Counted from the first letter of the stretch, positions 8,220-17,475 are shown. The stretch is 64,000 bases of DNA from Micromonospora trifolii (GCF_022229005.1 NZ_JAKKFD010000044.1:186001-250000); one strand, 5' to 3'. Program-made: numbers and translations. Notes: generated from the letters alone by a model not told the origin.

Positions 8220-8234
8220 CTCCCCCAGGGGGAG
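8220..8234. promoter_or_regulatory. MerR-type operator (merR / SnoaL gap)
   Basis: CTCCCCCAGGGGGAG: 7-bp arms around one central base, with weaker symmetry outside (GAAGG on one side, AGTCC on the other). It lies 17 bp upstream of the regulator start. Sites of the form ACTCTCCCC-GGGGAGAGT are typical of MerR/GyrI regulators, so autoregulation and control of the divergent genes is likely. Confidence 0.65.
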
Positions 8235-8281
8235 AGTCCAGCGCTTGACCTTCCTGCATCGCGAGGCCACAAGGTGGGCTC

Positions 8282-8644
8282 ATGACACACCACGGCGACC
8301 TCCGGTCCGATCCACTCCCAATCACCGTCCGCGGTTTCCTCGCCGCTCACGTCGTTCGCGACGCCGACACCGCATCCTCGTTCTTCGCCGAGGACGCGGT
8401 GGCCGTCGATCAGGGCGAGTCCTTCCGCGGCCGAGAGCAGATTTACGCGTTCCTGCGGGACGCCGGCTCCGAGTTCGAGTACACGACCGAGCAGATCGGT
8501 GCCGCCCGCATCGACGACGACCACTGGGTGGTGACCCTGCGGCTCGAGGGAACCTTCCCAGGCGGCGTCGCCGAACTCGACTACCGGTTCACGATCCGTG
8601 AGGAAGCCGTCACGGAACTCGTCATCGCCAACCACAAATCCTGA
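8282..8644 (+). CDS. SnoaL-like / NTF2-family protein
   Basis: 120 aa cone-shaped alpha+beta barrel protein. [32 protein letters not shown] at the N-terminus is the usual SnoaL helix-helix-strand entry; the strands [11 protein letters not shown] and [17 protein letters not shown] close the barrel. Some family members are small isomerases or hydrolases, many are uncharacterised. It is the first gene of a two-gene unit with the SDR 38 bp downstream, under the divergent MerR/GyrI regulator. A shared oxidoreductive or detoxification job is inferred from that. Confidence 0.8.
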   Translation: MTHHGDLRSDPLPITVRGFLAAHVVRDADTASSFFAEDAVAVDQGESFRGREQIYAFLRDAGSEFEYTTEQIGAARIDDDHWVVTLRLEGTFPGGVAELDYRFTIREEAVTELVIANHKS

Positions 8645-8681
8645 CAAGACCCGCACCACGTCAATCTTCAGAGGTGAGAGA

Positions 8682-9470
8682 GTGCCTACTTCAGATCGCG
8701 ATCGTCTCGATGGACGCCGTGCGTTGGTCACGGGCGGGTCGAAGGGCTCAGGCAAGGCCGTCGTCGAGAGACTGCGGGAGATGGGCGCCGACGTCTACGT
8801 GACGGCCCGGACGATGCCCGAGGGGTACGAGCACCCCGACCGGTTCATTGAGGCCGACACCTCGACGGTCGAGGGCGCGAAGGCGGTGGCCGACCGGATC
8901 GCCGAGGCCGGCGGCGCACTGGACATCCTGGTGCACGTCGTCGGAGGTGCCTCGACGCCGTCCGGCGGGTTCGCGGTCATCACCGACGATCAGTGGATGA
9001 TCGAGCTGAACTTGAACCTCCTCGGAGCGGTGCGGCTCGATCGAGCCCTCCTCCCGGCGATGATCGAGTCCGGGTCGGCGGTCGTGCTGCACTTCACCTC
9101 GATCCAGCGCGAACTTCCTCAGTACGACGCGTCCCTGGCCTACGCGGCAGCGAAAGCCGCGTTGCGCACCTACAGCAAGGGGCTCGCCAACGAGCTCGCC
9201 CCGCGCGGTGTCCGCGTCAACGCGATCAGCCCCGGCGGAATCGAGACGGAGGCCTACGAGAGGTTCGTGGACCGAATCGCCGAGGGCAACGGGATCAGCC
9301 GCGAACAAGCCAAGCAGAGCATCTACGACTCCCTCGGAGGCGTACCCCTGGGACGGTTTGCCAACACTGAGGAGATCGCCGACCTGGTCGGGTTCCTGGT
9401 CTCGGACCGCGCCTCGGCCATCGTCGGCGCCGAGTACGTGATCGATGGCGGAACAGTCCCGACCGTCTGA
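8682..9470 (+). CDS. SDR family oxidoreductase
   Basis: 262 aa from the GTG at 8682, preceded by AGAGGTGAGAG; the frame is open upstream but overlaps the previous gene. The cofactor motif [11 protein letters not shown] departs from the usual TGxxxGIG (Ser in place of Ile). HVVGGAS replaces the NNAG motif, the catalytic Ser is in HFTSIQRE, and Tyr/Lys in YAAAKAAL. The C-terminus VDGG-type IDGGTVPTV is that of the FabG/glucose-dehydrogenase clade. Probably cotranscribed with the SnoaL-like gene. Confidence 0.85.
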   Translation: MPTSDRDRLDGRRALVTGGSKGSGKAVVERLREMGADVYVTARTMPEGYEHPDRFIEADTSTVEGAKAVADRIAEAGGALDILVHVVGGASTPSGGFAVITDDQWMIELNLNLLGAVRLDRALLPAMIESGSAVVLHFTSIQRELPQYDASLAYAAAKAALRTYSKGLANELAPRGVRVNAISPGGIETEAYERFVDRIAEGNGISREQAKQSIYDSLGGVPLGRFANTEEIADLVGFLVSDRASAIVGAEYVIDGGTVPTV

Positions 9471-9498
9471 GCCCGCAAACGGTTTCGAGCAGCCACGT

Positions 9499-9618
9499 GT
9501 GAATACTCCTGTGACGTGGTTGGGCAGGCTAGTCGGCGAGCTCTGGGCAGTGATCCTCGCGACCTGGGAAATCACACCCGACTGGCGACGCCACCTCATC
9601 GACGGGCTACGGGTCTGA
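9499..9618 (+). CDS. Possible 39-aa small protein
   Basis: GTG start, 39 codons, rich in Trp and Leu (GRLVGELWAVILATWEITPD) with a polar end (WRRHLIDGLRV). The middle could be a short amphipathic or membrane helix. Upstream signals are weak. It sits in the 258-bp gap between the SDR and the sigma-factor gene. It may be a gene remnant. Confidence 0.2.
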   Translation: MNTPVTWLGRLVGELWAVILATWEITPDWRRHLIDGLRV

Positions 9619-9728
9619 GATCGTGCTCGTCGGAGGCCGGGCGGGGTCAGGCGCCAAACGTCTCGGCCGGCAAAGCAGCAGCCACCGCGGGCCTGGCGTT
9701 GTTATCGGCATGAGGGATAGGTATACCC

Positions 9729-10253
9729 ATGGACGCTGACCTCGATCGGGAGTTCAGCGATTTCATCACGGCCCGCTCGCACGTACTGTTCCGGACCGCG
9801 CTCGCCCTGACTGGGCACCGTCAGCAGGCCGAGGATCTACTCCAGACGGTCCTGACCAAGGGCGCCCGACACTGGGGGCGGATCCGCACCGGAAACCCCG
9901 AGGCGTACCTGCGCACCGCGCTGTACCGCCAGCAGACGAGTTGGTGGCGCAGCCTCCGGCGGGGGCGCGAGGTGAGCGCTGAACAGTTGCCGGAGGTCGC
10001 GACGACGGCCGACGCCACCGCCACCGTCGACCTCAACCTGGCGCTCAGACAGGCGTTGGCGCAGCTCGCGCCCAAACACCGGGCGGTGCTTGTGCTGCGC
10101 TACTTCGAAGACCGGCCGGACAGCGAGATCGCGGAGATTCTGGGCTGCACCCAATCCACGGTACGCAGCCAAGCCGCACGGGCTCTCGCCCGGCTACGCG
10201 AACTCTGTCCCAGGCTCGACATCCTCACCACGAAGGAGGCGGCAGACCGATGA
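9729..10253 (+). CDS. SigE-family RNA polymerase sigma-70 factor
   Basis: 174 aa. Region 2 (FITARSHVLFRTALALTGHRQQAEDLLQTVLTK, about residues 11-43) and region 4 (HRAVLVLRYFEDRPDSEIAEILGCTQSTVRSQAARALARLR, about 114-155) are both intact. The length and the ARxxxLxRTALLLTGxxxxAEDLLQ pattern define the actinobacterial SigE-like (SigE50) subgroup. TAGGTA at 9718-9723 is 5 nt before the ATG, suggesting a leaderless transcript. The stop overlaps the next gene (ATGA), which encodes a membrane protein that may be its anti-sigma partner. Confidence 0.9.
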   Translation: MDADLDREFSDFITARSHVLFRTALALTGHRQQAEDLLQTVLTKGARHWGRIRTGNPEAYLRTALYRQQTSWWRSLRRGREVSAEQLPEVATTADATATVDLNLALRQALAQLAPKHRAVLVLRYFEDRPDSEIAEILGCTQSTVRSQAARALARLRELCPRLDILTTKEAADR

Positions 10254-11455
10254 ACCCGCACCTCACCACAGCGCTCCGGACCGCCTTCGAGGAGCTGGCC
10301 GACACGGCGCCCGCGCCGGTCGGGCTGGCCCAGGCCGCACTGGTCAGCGCCCGCCGGCAACGGGTCACCCGGCTGGCCGTCGGCGGTGGCTTCGCCGCGG
10401 CGATCTGCGCCGCGCTGATCGGCGTGGTCGCCGTCATCGCCCCGATCAGCGGTACGGCCGGCGACCAGTTCGCCGATAATGGGCTGAGGCCACTCGTGGT
10501 GACCGCGTACAGCGGCATCCGCGATCCGAAAATCGAGGATCCAAGCCCGAACTTTCTGTACTCGCTCCTCCTGAACGCGAAGACCGGCCGGTACGACCGG
10601 GTGCCGTACCGGTATGCCATGCCGTCCCCGGACGGCAGCCAGGTGCTGGTCGCGACGGGTGACAACAGTCTGCGCTATCCAACCCGGGCGGGCGTACTGG
10701 ACCGGGCCAGCGGGAACGTACGGTGGATCGCCGACTTCGGCAGCACCAGCGACGCCCGCTTCCCCGGCTATTCGAGCGACGGGCGCTGGTCGCCGGACGG
10801 GCAGCGCATCCTCTTCACCCACATGCCGCGCACGGGTACGCCCGGCTTCGTGCTGGTGGATCCGGAGACGCTCACGACAACGTTCGTCCCACTGCCCGAC
10901 CTGGCCGCGCAGAACGACCAGGTCACCGGCCTGATCTGGACGCCAGACAGCAGCGGGCTCGCGCTGACGCTCTCCAAGTCCGTCGATGACTCCACGGTGA
11001 CCGGGATCCGCTTCTACGACCTGGCTGGCAGAGTGGTGCGTACCGTTCCCGCCAGCGGCGGGCCGCCGGACGACGTCAGCTTCTCCCCGGACGGCGGGCA
11101 CCTGGCGCTAGCGCCGTACCTCGATGGGGTGCAGCAGACCTCCGTCACCGTGGTCGATCCGGTCACCGGGGCGGTCCAGCACAGCTTCAAGGTGCCCATT
11201 TCCGGCGGCCTGATCGGCTGGGCGGACGACCAGCACCTGCTGATCCGCGTCTTCCACGACCAGGGCGGGATACCGGCATCCGACCAACCCGCCCCAGTCC
11301 TCGGACCAGGTGATGACGAGTACGACCGCCTGCTCGTGGTCGACCTGACCGGTCGGGTGACCCACTCGATGCACCTACCGGCCGAGTACGCCGACCACCT
11401 CTTCATCGGCTCCTCCACCGGCCTGCCGAGCAGCGCCGCGAAGATCACCTTCTGA
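10250..11455 (+). CDS. Membrane-anchored WD40/PD40-like beta-propeller protein, putative sigma partner
   Basis: 401 aa. A short cytoplasmic N-terminus (about 1-42: LTTALRTAFEELADTAPAPV), a single membrane helix at about 44-66 (LAVGGGFAAAICAALIGVVAVIAPI), and an external C-terminal domain of repeated strands with SPDG, YSSDGRWSPDG, WTPDSSG and FSPDG motifs, the PD40/TolB-like propeller signature. ATGA overlap with the sigma gene. This order (SigE-type sigma, then one-pass protein with an external propeller) is common in actinobacteria, where the N-terminal segment is thought to restrain the sigma factor. That role here is inferred. Confidence 0.8.
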   Translation: MNPHLTTALRTAFEELADTAPAPVGLAQAALVSARRQRVTRLAVGGGFAAAICAALIGVVAVIAPISGTAGDQFADNGLRPLVVTAYSGIRDPKIEDPSPNFLYSLLLNAKTGRYDRVPYRYAMPSPDGSQVLVATGDNSLRYPTRAGVLDRASGNVRWIADFGSTSDARFPGYSSDGRWSPDGQRILFTHMPRTGTPGFVLVDPETLTTTFVPLPDLAAQNDQVTGLIWTPDSSGLALTLSKSVDDSTVTGIRFYDLAGRVVRTVPASGGPPDDVSFSPDGGHLALAPYLDGVQQTSVTVVDPVTGAVQHSFKVPISGGLIGWADDQHLLIRVFHDQGGIPASDQPAPVLGPGDDEYDRLLVVDLTGRVTHSMHLPAEYADHLFIGSSTGLPSSAAKITF

Positions 11456-11507
11456 GCCGTGATGCATCTCGCCATCGTCAACGAAGTCGGCCAGACCAGC
11501 TGACACC

Positions 11508-11553
11508 GGTACGGGGCGGGTCGGGTCACCGAGACGCGGCCCGCCCCCGTACC
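11508..11553 (+). terminator. Imperfect hairpin after the sigma operon
   Basis: GGTACGGGGCGGG pairs with CCCGCCCCCGTACC across an 18-nt loop, with one bulged base. No T-tract follows. Probably a terminator for the sigma operon; the rest of the 11456-11752 gap shows no gene. Confidence 0.4.
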
Positions 11554-11752
11554 GCCCATCTGCAACACGTACCCCCTTGGCCCCTCCCCCGGGAGCCCGC
11601 CTTCTGTGCGCCCTCGCGCTGGTGCGCCCGACCCGGACCGGGCACCTGCCTGACGGGTTCTGATGTGCCCCGGCGAGGGTAGGGGTAACTCCCAACGCGA
11701 CTGGGGTGTAGCAGGATCGAGCAAGATCTAGAAACCGTGGAAGCTCATTTTC

Positions 11753-12697
11753 ATGACCACGCAGAAGATCTCCCGGTTCCATCGGGCCGCCCTGGCCCTC
11801 GTCCTTCCCGTCGCCGTGATAGCGGCAGTCGCCGGGTGTGATGACTCGGCGGCGCCGAAGGCCGCGCCCGTGGCCAGTTCGGTAGCCGCGCCCTCGACCT
11901 CGACAGGCGCGGCCGGCCCGGCAAGTGCGGCCCCCGCAGCGGGCTTGCACATGATCGCCAACAACGGACATCAGCTTGCCTTCCACGTCACGCCCGGAGG
12001 TTCTCCCACCATCGTGCTGGACGCCGGCGGTGGCGAAGACTCCTCGTACTGGGATGCCCTGGTGCCGCAGCTGTCGCAGGCCACCGGATCGCAGATCATC
12101 ACCTACGACCGGGCCGGTCTGGGCGCCAGCGAGGAGGTGAAGGGCCCATGGGACCCGAAGGCCGCCGCTTCCGACCTGCAAGCCGGTTTGCGTGAACTCG
12201 GCGTCACCCAGAACGTGGTCCTCGCGGGCCACTCGCAGGCAGGAGAGGTGGCCCACTACTTCGTCCTCGCGAACCCCGGCGTTGTCTGCGGGACGGTGCT
12301 CATCGATGCCAACGTGCCGCAATTCTTCACCGACACCCAGACCCAACGCCTCGTCGCGCTAACCACGCCGCAGATCGAAGAGCTCAAGAAAGCGCCGTCG
12401 ACCAAGGCGAACCGCCAGCTCATCGCCACGGCCGACAACTTCGGTCCCACGCACCAGGCGTTCCACAAGGTCTCCTGGCCCGACGGCGTTCCCGTCATCT
12501 ATATCGTGTCGGACAAGACGCCCTTCGATGGATCTCCGCAGGACGCTCAGGCGTGGCGCGACGCGGCAGCGGCGTTCACCAAGGCGGGGCCCGACCGCAC
12601 ACTCGTCATCGCCGAAGGAAGCTCGCACGACGTTCCCCAGGACAAGCCCGCCCTGGTGCTCAAGGAAATCGAACAGATGACCGCCACCGTCAAATAA
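11753..12697 (+). CDS. Secreted alpha/beta hydrolase lipoprotein
   Basis: 314 aa. Lipoprotein signal: KISRFHRA, a hydrophobic stretch LALVLPVAVIAAVAG, and Cys29 as the lipidated residue, followed by an Ala/Ser/Pro linker to about residue 65. The alpha/beta hydrolase fold starts at HQLAFHVTPGGSPTIVLDAGGG. The nucleophile elbow is GHSQAG, the oxyanion loop DAGGGEDSSYW, the acid lies near VSDKTPFDG, and the catalytic His is in EGSSHDVP near the C-terminus. All three catalytic residues appear present. Substrate unknown. Single gene. Confidence 0.85.
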   Translation: MTTQKISRFHRAALALVLPVAVIAAVAGCDDSAAPKAAPVASSVAAPSTSTGAAGPASAAPAAGLHMIANNGHQLAFHVTPGGSPTIVLDAGGGEDSSYWDALVPQLSQATGSQIITYDRAGLGASEEVKGPWDPKAAASDLQAGLRELGVTQNVVLAGHSQAGEVAHYFVLANPGVVCGTVLIDANVPQFFTDTQTQRLVALTTPQIEELKKAPSTKANRQLIATADNFGPTHQAFHKVSWPDGVPVIYIVSDKTPFDGSPQDAQAWRDAAAAFTKAGPDRTLVIAEGSSHDVPQDKPALVLKEIEQMTATVK

Positions 12698-13167
12698 GGG
12701 CCATCGCGCCGACGGCTGACAGGACCGGCGAGCCTGGTTGACCGGCGCTGCCCCGGCGTTCTCGGTCAACCAGTCTTGCGCAGACGACCTCACCGCGTGC
12801 GGTCACCGGTGGGGCGAGCACGGAGTTCCGGCCGACGCGGAATTCGTTGTGGCGCAGCTGCCGATGGCCGAGGCGGCGCCGTGGGCGAGCGCGACAAGCC
12901 ACACGGTCCGGATCCCGGTAACGGCGAGGTGGTGGTCGAGATTCGGGGAGCGGGCCGGAACTGCTTACACGATGGGTAGCGTGTGTGCGGGTGTCGATCG
13001 ATCGAGCCGTCGATCGGCGATGCGAGCCTCCGTGGACCACGGACGGACACCATGGTCGCTGGATCCAACGCGACGTGGGGACACACCGACCGTGGGCAAG
13101 TGCGGATCGCCGGCCAACATGAATCACCAGCCCGGCGGTTCGGCACGATGCGCAGTGATGGAGTGAG
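12698..13167. other. 470-bp gap with no recognisable gene
   Basis: Between the hydrolase and the histidine kinase. Several frames are open, but none shows a start signal, consistent composition or a family match. A ribosome binding site for the kinase (GGAGTGAG) closes the gap at 13158-13165. Confidence 0.4.
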
Positions 13168-14523
13168 ATGACCGATAACAGCGGAACCGCCCTGTCCGGC
13201 GGCTCCTCGCCCTCGCGGGAGGGCTCCGGGCCGGATCGCGTCGCTCGCAGCGGTCCAATTCCGCGCTTCGCGTTGGCCCAGCGGATGAGCCTGCTGGGCT
13301 GGTCGCTGGTGCTGCTGTCGGGCGCGGTCCTCGGTGCCGTGCTGGCCACATTCTGGATCACCTCGTTATCGGTCGCCGCGCTTGGCGTCGGAATCCCACT
13401 GACCCTGCTCGCGACCGTACTGGTGCGCTGGTTTGCCGACCTGCATCGCCAGTGGGCCGCCGACCGGCTCGGCGAACCGGTGCCCGCCCGGCCCTATCAG
13501 CCGATGCCGGACGCCGGTTGGCCGGTGCGGCTCTGGATGATCCTGCGCGACCCGGCGACGTGGCGGGACTGGATCTGGTTGGTGGTCAACTCGATCACCA
13601 TGTGGTTGAGTTCCGGACTGTCGCTGCTGTTCTTCGTCTTCGGAGTCCTATACCTGACCTATCCCCTCATCTATCAGCTGACGCCTTCTCAGGTATTCCG
13701 CACTCCGCTAGGGGAGGGCTTCCGGCTGCACAGCGTCGCGCAGTCGTTCTGGCTGGTACCGCTCGGACCGGTTCTCCTTCTGCTCTGGTACGTCACTGCG
13801 GTGCGCCTCGCGAACCTCAACGCTCGGGTGATCCGCGCTCTGCTCGGCCCCACCGAACAGGCGCGCCTGCGGGCCCGCGTCCAACAGTTGGCGACCTCAC
13901 GAGCTGAGACCGTCGACACCCAGGCCGGTGAACTGCGCCGAATCGAACGCGACCTGCACGACGGCGCGCAGGCCCGGCTGGTGTCGCTGGGTATGAGCCT
14001 GGGCTTGGCCGAACAGTTACTGCCCAAGGATCCGCAGGCCGTCCAGCAGTTGCTGGCCGAGGCCCGCGAGTCGACCTCCGCCGCCCTGACCGAGCTGCGT
14101 GACCTGGTACGAGGCATCCATCCGCCGGTACTGGCCGACCGTGGCCTGGACGGCGCACTCAAGGCCTTGGCCCTGGTCAATCCGATCCCGACCACTGTGG
14201 TGACCCGCCTACCCAAACGGCTGCCGGCCCCGATCGAGTCCGCGGCCTACTTCGCCGTCGCCGAGGCCTTGTCGAACGCCGTCAAGCACGCCCAGGCCCA
14301 GCAGATCCGGATCACCGTGGAGTTCGCACCCCACCGGGGCGGCGCTGCCGGGGAACTGACGATGCTGGTGTCCGACGACGGCCGTGGGGGTGCTTCGATC
14401 GAATCCGGCACGGGCCTGCGTGGCATCGTCCGTCGGCTGGCGGCCTTCGACGGCACGCTGACCGTTGACAGCCCACCGGGCGGACCTACCGAGGTGAGGA
14501 TGTCGCTGCCGTGCGTATCGTGA
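13168..14523 (+). CDS. Sensor histidine kinase, NarL-type
   Basis: 451 aa. The N-terminal sensor part is membrane-embedded: helices at about residues 42-90 (two close together), 140-172 and 200-225. It is followed by a short coiled coil, the HisKA_3 dimerisation segment RRIERDLHDGAQARLVSLGM (phosphoacceptor His in DLHDGAQ, about residue 270) and an HATPase_c domain with YFAVAEALSNAVKHAQAQ (N box) and GRGGASIESGTGLRGI (G box). The gene overlaps the downstream LuxR-type response regulator by 13 nt, so the pair is a translationally coupled two-component system. The signal is unknown. Confidence 0.92.
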   Translation: MTDNSGTALSGGSSPSREGSGPDRVARSGPIPRFALAQRMSLLGWSLVLLSGAVLGAVLATFWITSLSVAALGVGIPLTLLATVLVRWFADLHRQWAADRLGEPVPARPYQPMPDAGWPVRLWMILRDPATWRDWIWLVVNSITMWLSSGLSLLFFVFGVLYLTYPLIYQLTPSQVFRTPLGEGFRLHSVAQSFWLVPLGPVLLLLWYVTAVRLANLNARVIRALLGPTEQARLRARVQQLATSRAETVDTQAGELRRIERDLHDGAQARLVSLGMSLGLAEQLLPKDPQAVQQLLAEARESTSAALTELRDLVRGIHPPVLADRGLDGALKALALVNPIPTTVVTRLPKRLPAPIESAAYFAVAEALSNAVKHAQAQQIRITVEFAPHRGGAAGELTMLVSDDGRGGASIESGTGLRGIVRRLAAFDGTLTVDSPPGGPTEVRMSLPCVS

Positions 14524-15155
14524 TAGCCGAGGACCTCGCCCTGCTCCGCGAGGGCCTGATCAGGATCTTGCGGGCCAATTCATTCGAGGTCGTGGAGGCC
14601 GTTGACAACGGCCCCGCGCTGATCCGGTCGCTGACGACGCACCGCCCCGACGTCGCCATCGTCGACGTGCGGTTGCCACCGACGTTCACCGACGAGGGGT
14701 TGCGTTCCGCGATCGAGGCCCGCCGGCAGATACCAGGGCTGCCCATCATGGTGCTCTCGCAGTATGTCGAGCAGATCTACGCCAGGGAGCTGATGTCAGA
14801 TCGCGCGGGCGCGGTGGGCTACCTGTTGAAGGACCGGGTTACGGACGTCGACCAGTTCGTCGCCAGTGTCCGGCAGGTCGCTACCGGCAGCACCGTCATG
14901 GACCCCGACGTGGTGAGTGCGCTACTCACCCACCGCTCCACCGACCCTAAGCTCCTGGAGCTGAGCCCACGCGAGCATGAGGTCCTCACCCTGATGGCCG
15001 AGGGCCGCTCGAACGCTGCGATCGCCGCCCGGATGTTCGTCACCGAGAAAACCGTCAGCAAACACAGCAACAACATCTTCACCAAGCTCGGCCTCAAGCC
15101 CTCCGAGGACGACAACCGCCGCATCCTGGCGGTCCTCGCCTACCTGGAAGGCTGA
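14511..15155 (+). CDS. LuxR/NarL-family response regulator
   Basis: 214 aa, GTG start inside the kinase gene. Receiver domain at 1-120 with the acidic pair in IAEDLALLREGL, phosphoacceptor Asp in DVAIVDVRLPP (about residue 51), and Lys in GYLLKDRV. The C-terminal LuxR helix-turn-helix is LSPREHEVLTLMAEGRSNAAIAARMFVTEKTVSKHSNNIFTKLGL (about 150-195). Its 3' end overlaps the convergent gene at 15140 by 16 bp. Confidence 0.93.
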   Translation: MRIVIAEDLALLREGLIRILRANSFEVVEAVDNGPALIRSLTTHRPDVAIVDVRLPPTFTDEGLRSAIEARRQIPGLPIMVLSQYVEQIYARELMSDRAGAVGYLLKDRVTDVDQFVASVRQVATGSTVMDPDVVSALLTHRSTDPKLLELSPREHEVLTLMAEGRSNAAIAARMFVTEKTVSKHSNNIFTKLGLKPSEDDNRRILAVLAYLEG

Positions 15156-15799
15156 GTCCTTGGCCTCTGCCCCACCATGCCCGAGAAACAACTCAGCGGG
15201 AGCACCCGGTAGGCGCGGGCGAGGTCCACCACGTCCAGCGCGTCAGGCGTGATCTCCACAAGCAGGCCGTCCTCCAGGAACTCCGCGACGATCCGGTTCG
15301 GGTCGGCCACACCGAGCCGCCGGGCGGCCTCGGTCACCGCGGCCCGGTCCCAGGTCCCGTCGGGGAGGTCGACGGGACGGTGCGCCGCCGCCCACACCGC
15401 GAACGCCTGCGGATCCTCCAGGGTCACCGAGAGACGGCCGATGCTCAGCGAGTGGTATTTCACCGGCGCGCCGACGGCCGGGTGGAATTCCCCGGTGTAG
15501 CGCCCCACCGGCAGGACCAGCGGATCGGCCATCCCGGGGTTCCTCGTCGTGTCGACGCCGGACAGTTGGCCGGCCGCCGCGTCGCGTGCCCTCGGCACGG
15601 TCCAGAGCTCCTCGGCCGGCCGGTCGCCGGTGCCGTGCGCCAGCGCCCACACGGTGAAGCGCTGGTCGTCCAGCTCCCACACCTCGTCGCCGAGGCGGAC
15701 CCGGTGGTACCGCTCGGTCGAAGCGGCCGCCGGGTGGAAGGTGCCGAAGAACTGCCCGACCGGCAGCAGCAGGGCCTGCGCGATCTGCGTCGTGGTCAT
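15140..15799 (-). CDS. Protein of two tandem ~65-residue repeats, unknown function
   Basis: 219 aa, no signal peptide or membrane segment. Residues 8-75 and 92-158 are clearly related: each has LLPVG/VLPVG, then G-x-FHPA, then RYH/KYH, a strand ending in L-x-D/EDP, then FTVWALAHG / FAVWAAAHR and a Trp 10-12 residues later. This looks like an internal duplication of a winged-helix-like or small beta-helix unit. The last 50 residues (VAEFLEDGLLVEI) resemble the tail of a helix-turn-helix protein. I do not recognise a named family. Convergent with, and overlapping, the response regulator gene. Confidence 0.7.
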   Translation of the reverse strand: MTTTQIAQALLLPVGQFFGTFHPAAASTERYHRVRLGDEVWELDDQRFTVWALAHGTGDRPAEELWTVPRARDAAAGQLSGVDTTRNPGMADPLVLPVGRYTGEFHPAVGAPVKYHSLSIGRLSVTLEDPQAFAVWAAAHRPVDLPDGTWDRAAVTEAARRLGVADPNRIVAEFLEDGLLVEITPDALDVVDLARAYRVLPLSCFSGMVGQRPRTQPSR

Positions 15800-15877
15800 C
15801 GCTGTTGATCCTCAGGTCGCTGGCCCATCACGGCTGGTCCTGGTGCTGGGAGCCGATCTGGGCCTGCGCGTCGCCTC

Positions 15878-16228
15878 GTCGACGCCCATCCACTCAACAC
15901 CGAACTGAGCCTCGAGTTGACGGAACACGACGCCATTTCCGCAGCGATCCAGGCCACCGCGTACCGAGTGGTATCCGAGGCGCTCACGAATGTGGCTCGA
16001 CACGCTCACCCCACCGCACCGGTGCGGGTATGGGCGACACAGCGGGACGGACAGCTCGACATCGTCGTCGCCAACGACCTGTCGATCCCGGCGACGCCAA
16101 CCCGTGCCACGGGCTCCGGCGCTGGCCTGGCCTCTCTTCGAGCCCGTGTGGAGGCGCTCGATGGCACCATGCGCGCCGGCGCCGAGGACGGATCGTGGCG
16201 GGTGCATGTCACGCTGCCCATAAACTGA
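15878..16228 (+). pseudogene. 5'-truncated histidine kinase (ATPase domain only)
   Basis: Only the C-terminal ATPase part of a NarL-type kinase remains: VDAHPLNTELSLEL, then the N box AYRVVSEALTNVARHAH, and the G-box SGAGLASLRARVEAL. The HisKA_3 phosphoacceptor helix and any sensor domain are absent. In-frame protein-like sequence begins near 15863-15878, just after the start of the divergent gene at 15799, so the 5' part was probably lost when that gene moved in. The only in-frame start is a TTG at 15917. It is followed by a full-length response regulator. Confidence 0.75.
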
Positions 16229-16279
16229 CTCGATGCCGACGCTCACATATCTGCAGTTGGGTGGCCGGCAGGCGGTTCC

Positions 16280-16921
16280 ATGACCACCGTCGTGATCGCC
16301 GACGACCACGACATGGTCCGCCACGGTTTCCGCATGGTGTTGTCGGCGCAACCCGACCTCACGATCGCGGGCGAGGCCAGCAACGGTAACGCGGCCTGGG
16401 ACCTGGTCCGCCGCCTGCACCCGGCGGTACTGCTGGCTGACATCAGGATGCCTGGAATCGACGGCCTCGAACTCGTCCGCCGCACAGCCACATCCGGGCT
16501 AACGACCAAGGTGATCGTGGTGACCACCTTCAACGACGATGAGTACATCACCCGGGCGTTGCGCGACGGCGCGAGTGGCTTCCTCCTGAAAACTTCCGCT
16601 CCGGGGCTTCTCGTCGAGGCCGTCCGAGCCGCGCTCGTCGGCAACGCCTTGATCAGCCCCGAAGTCACCGTCCGCCTTCTGGCAAGGCTCGGAGCCGGCC
16701 GCGAACCACTCCAACCCGACCCGCCGCTGACCCCACGCGAGCGTGATGTCGCCAAGCTCGTGGCACGTGGGCTGAGCAACGACGAGATCGGAGCGAAACT
16801 CCACGTCTCCCCGGGCACCATCAAGACCCACGTCACCCACATCTCAACGAAGCTCGGCAATGTCACCCGCGTCCGCATAGCCGCATGGGCATGGGAATCC
16901 GGCCTGGTGTCACGTTTTTGA
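16280..16921 (+). CDS. LuxR/NarL-family response regulator (partner kinase truncated)
   Basis: 213 aa. Receiver domain with IADDHDMVRHGFRMVL, phosphoacceptor Asp in VLLADIRMPGIDGLEL (about residue 54), Thr in VVTTFNDDEY and Lys in GFLLKTSAPG. LuxR HTH: LTPRERDVAKLVARGLSNDEIGAKLHVSPGTIKTHVTHISTKLG. All key residues are present. It follows the kinase fragment at 15878-16228 by 51 bp, so it is now probably an orphan regulator or cross-talks with another kinase. Confidence 0.9.
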   Translation: MTTVVIADDHDMVRHGFRMVLSAQPDLTIAGEASNGNAAWDLVRRLHPAVLLADIRMPGIDGLELVRRTATSGLTTKVIVVTTFNDDEYITRALRDGASGFLLKTSAPGLLVEAVRAALVGNALISPEVTVRLLARLGAGREPLQPDPPLTPRERDVAKLVARGLSNDEIGAKLHVSPGTIKTHVTHISTKLGNVTRVRIAAWAWESGLVSRF

Positions 16922-17475
16922 GTGAGCGACAACCTTCAAGAGAAGGACTGGCCGGCCCCAATCCGTGGCCACCACCGCTGTGAGCGCCGAGCGCAACCGA
17001 ACGGCCAGGAGATCACCTACACCGCTCACCGCGAGACGACCGATGCCAATCCTGGTGTCACCACCAGAGCCACTGGGCGTTATGCCGGTGCTGCCGGGTG
17101 GTGGGGATGGTGTCGACGACCCCGTCACCGCGATACTCCTGCGCGACCTTTCGACACTCATCTCGTGCTGCTCGGCGCTCTCTGCTAGTCCAGACGTGAC
17201 TGATGAACCAGCGGGTTGGCCCACCGCCACCGACGAGAGATCGCAGGCCGGTCCGCGGATGATGCGGACCATCTTTGTCCGTACGAGACATGGTTGACCC
17301 CTTTCGGGGCCGCGAATGCGGCCACCTAAAGGGGGTGGAACGCGGCGCTCATTCGTACGCACAGGTCGACAACCACGATTAGCAGGATAGACCAAACCAT
17401 CCGCCTGTCGGCATGAGCTCTACCCGCTCCTGGAACGGAGCTGCCACGCGGTTTCTCGACAGCTCCCTGGGACCG
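16922..17475. other. 550-bp gap with no gene
   Basis: Lies between the response regulator and the 3' end of the convergent XRE gene. Apart from the hairpin at 17298-17334, no coding or RNA feature is visible. Confidence 0.4.
17298..17334. terminator. Two-part hairpin, possible bidirectional terminator
   Basis: Outer stem CCCCTTT/AAAGGGG encloses an inner stem GGCCGC-GAAT-GCGGCC, with small internal loops. It sits between convergent genes. There is no T-tract. Confidence 0.4.

Noticed and set aside
9516-9713. Frame of 65 codons before the sigma-factor gene
   Set aside because: Poor composition and no ribosome binding site; a 39-codon frame beside it is slightly better and is listed at low confidence.
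12738-13166. Possible gene of about 140 codons before the histidine kinase
   Set aside because: No start signal, irregular codon bias and no recognisable motif.
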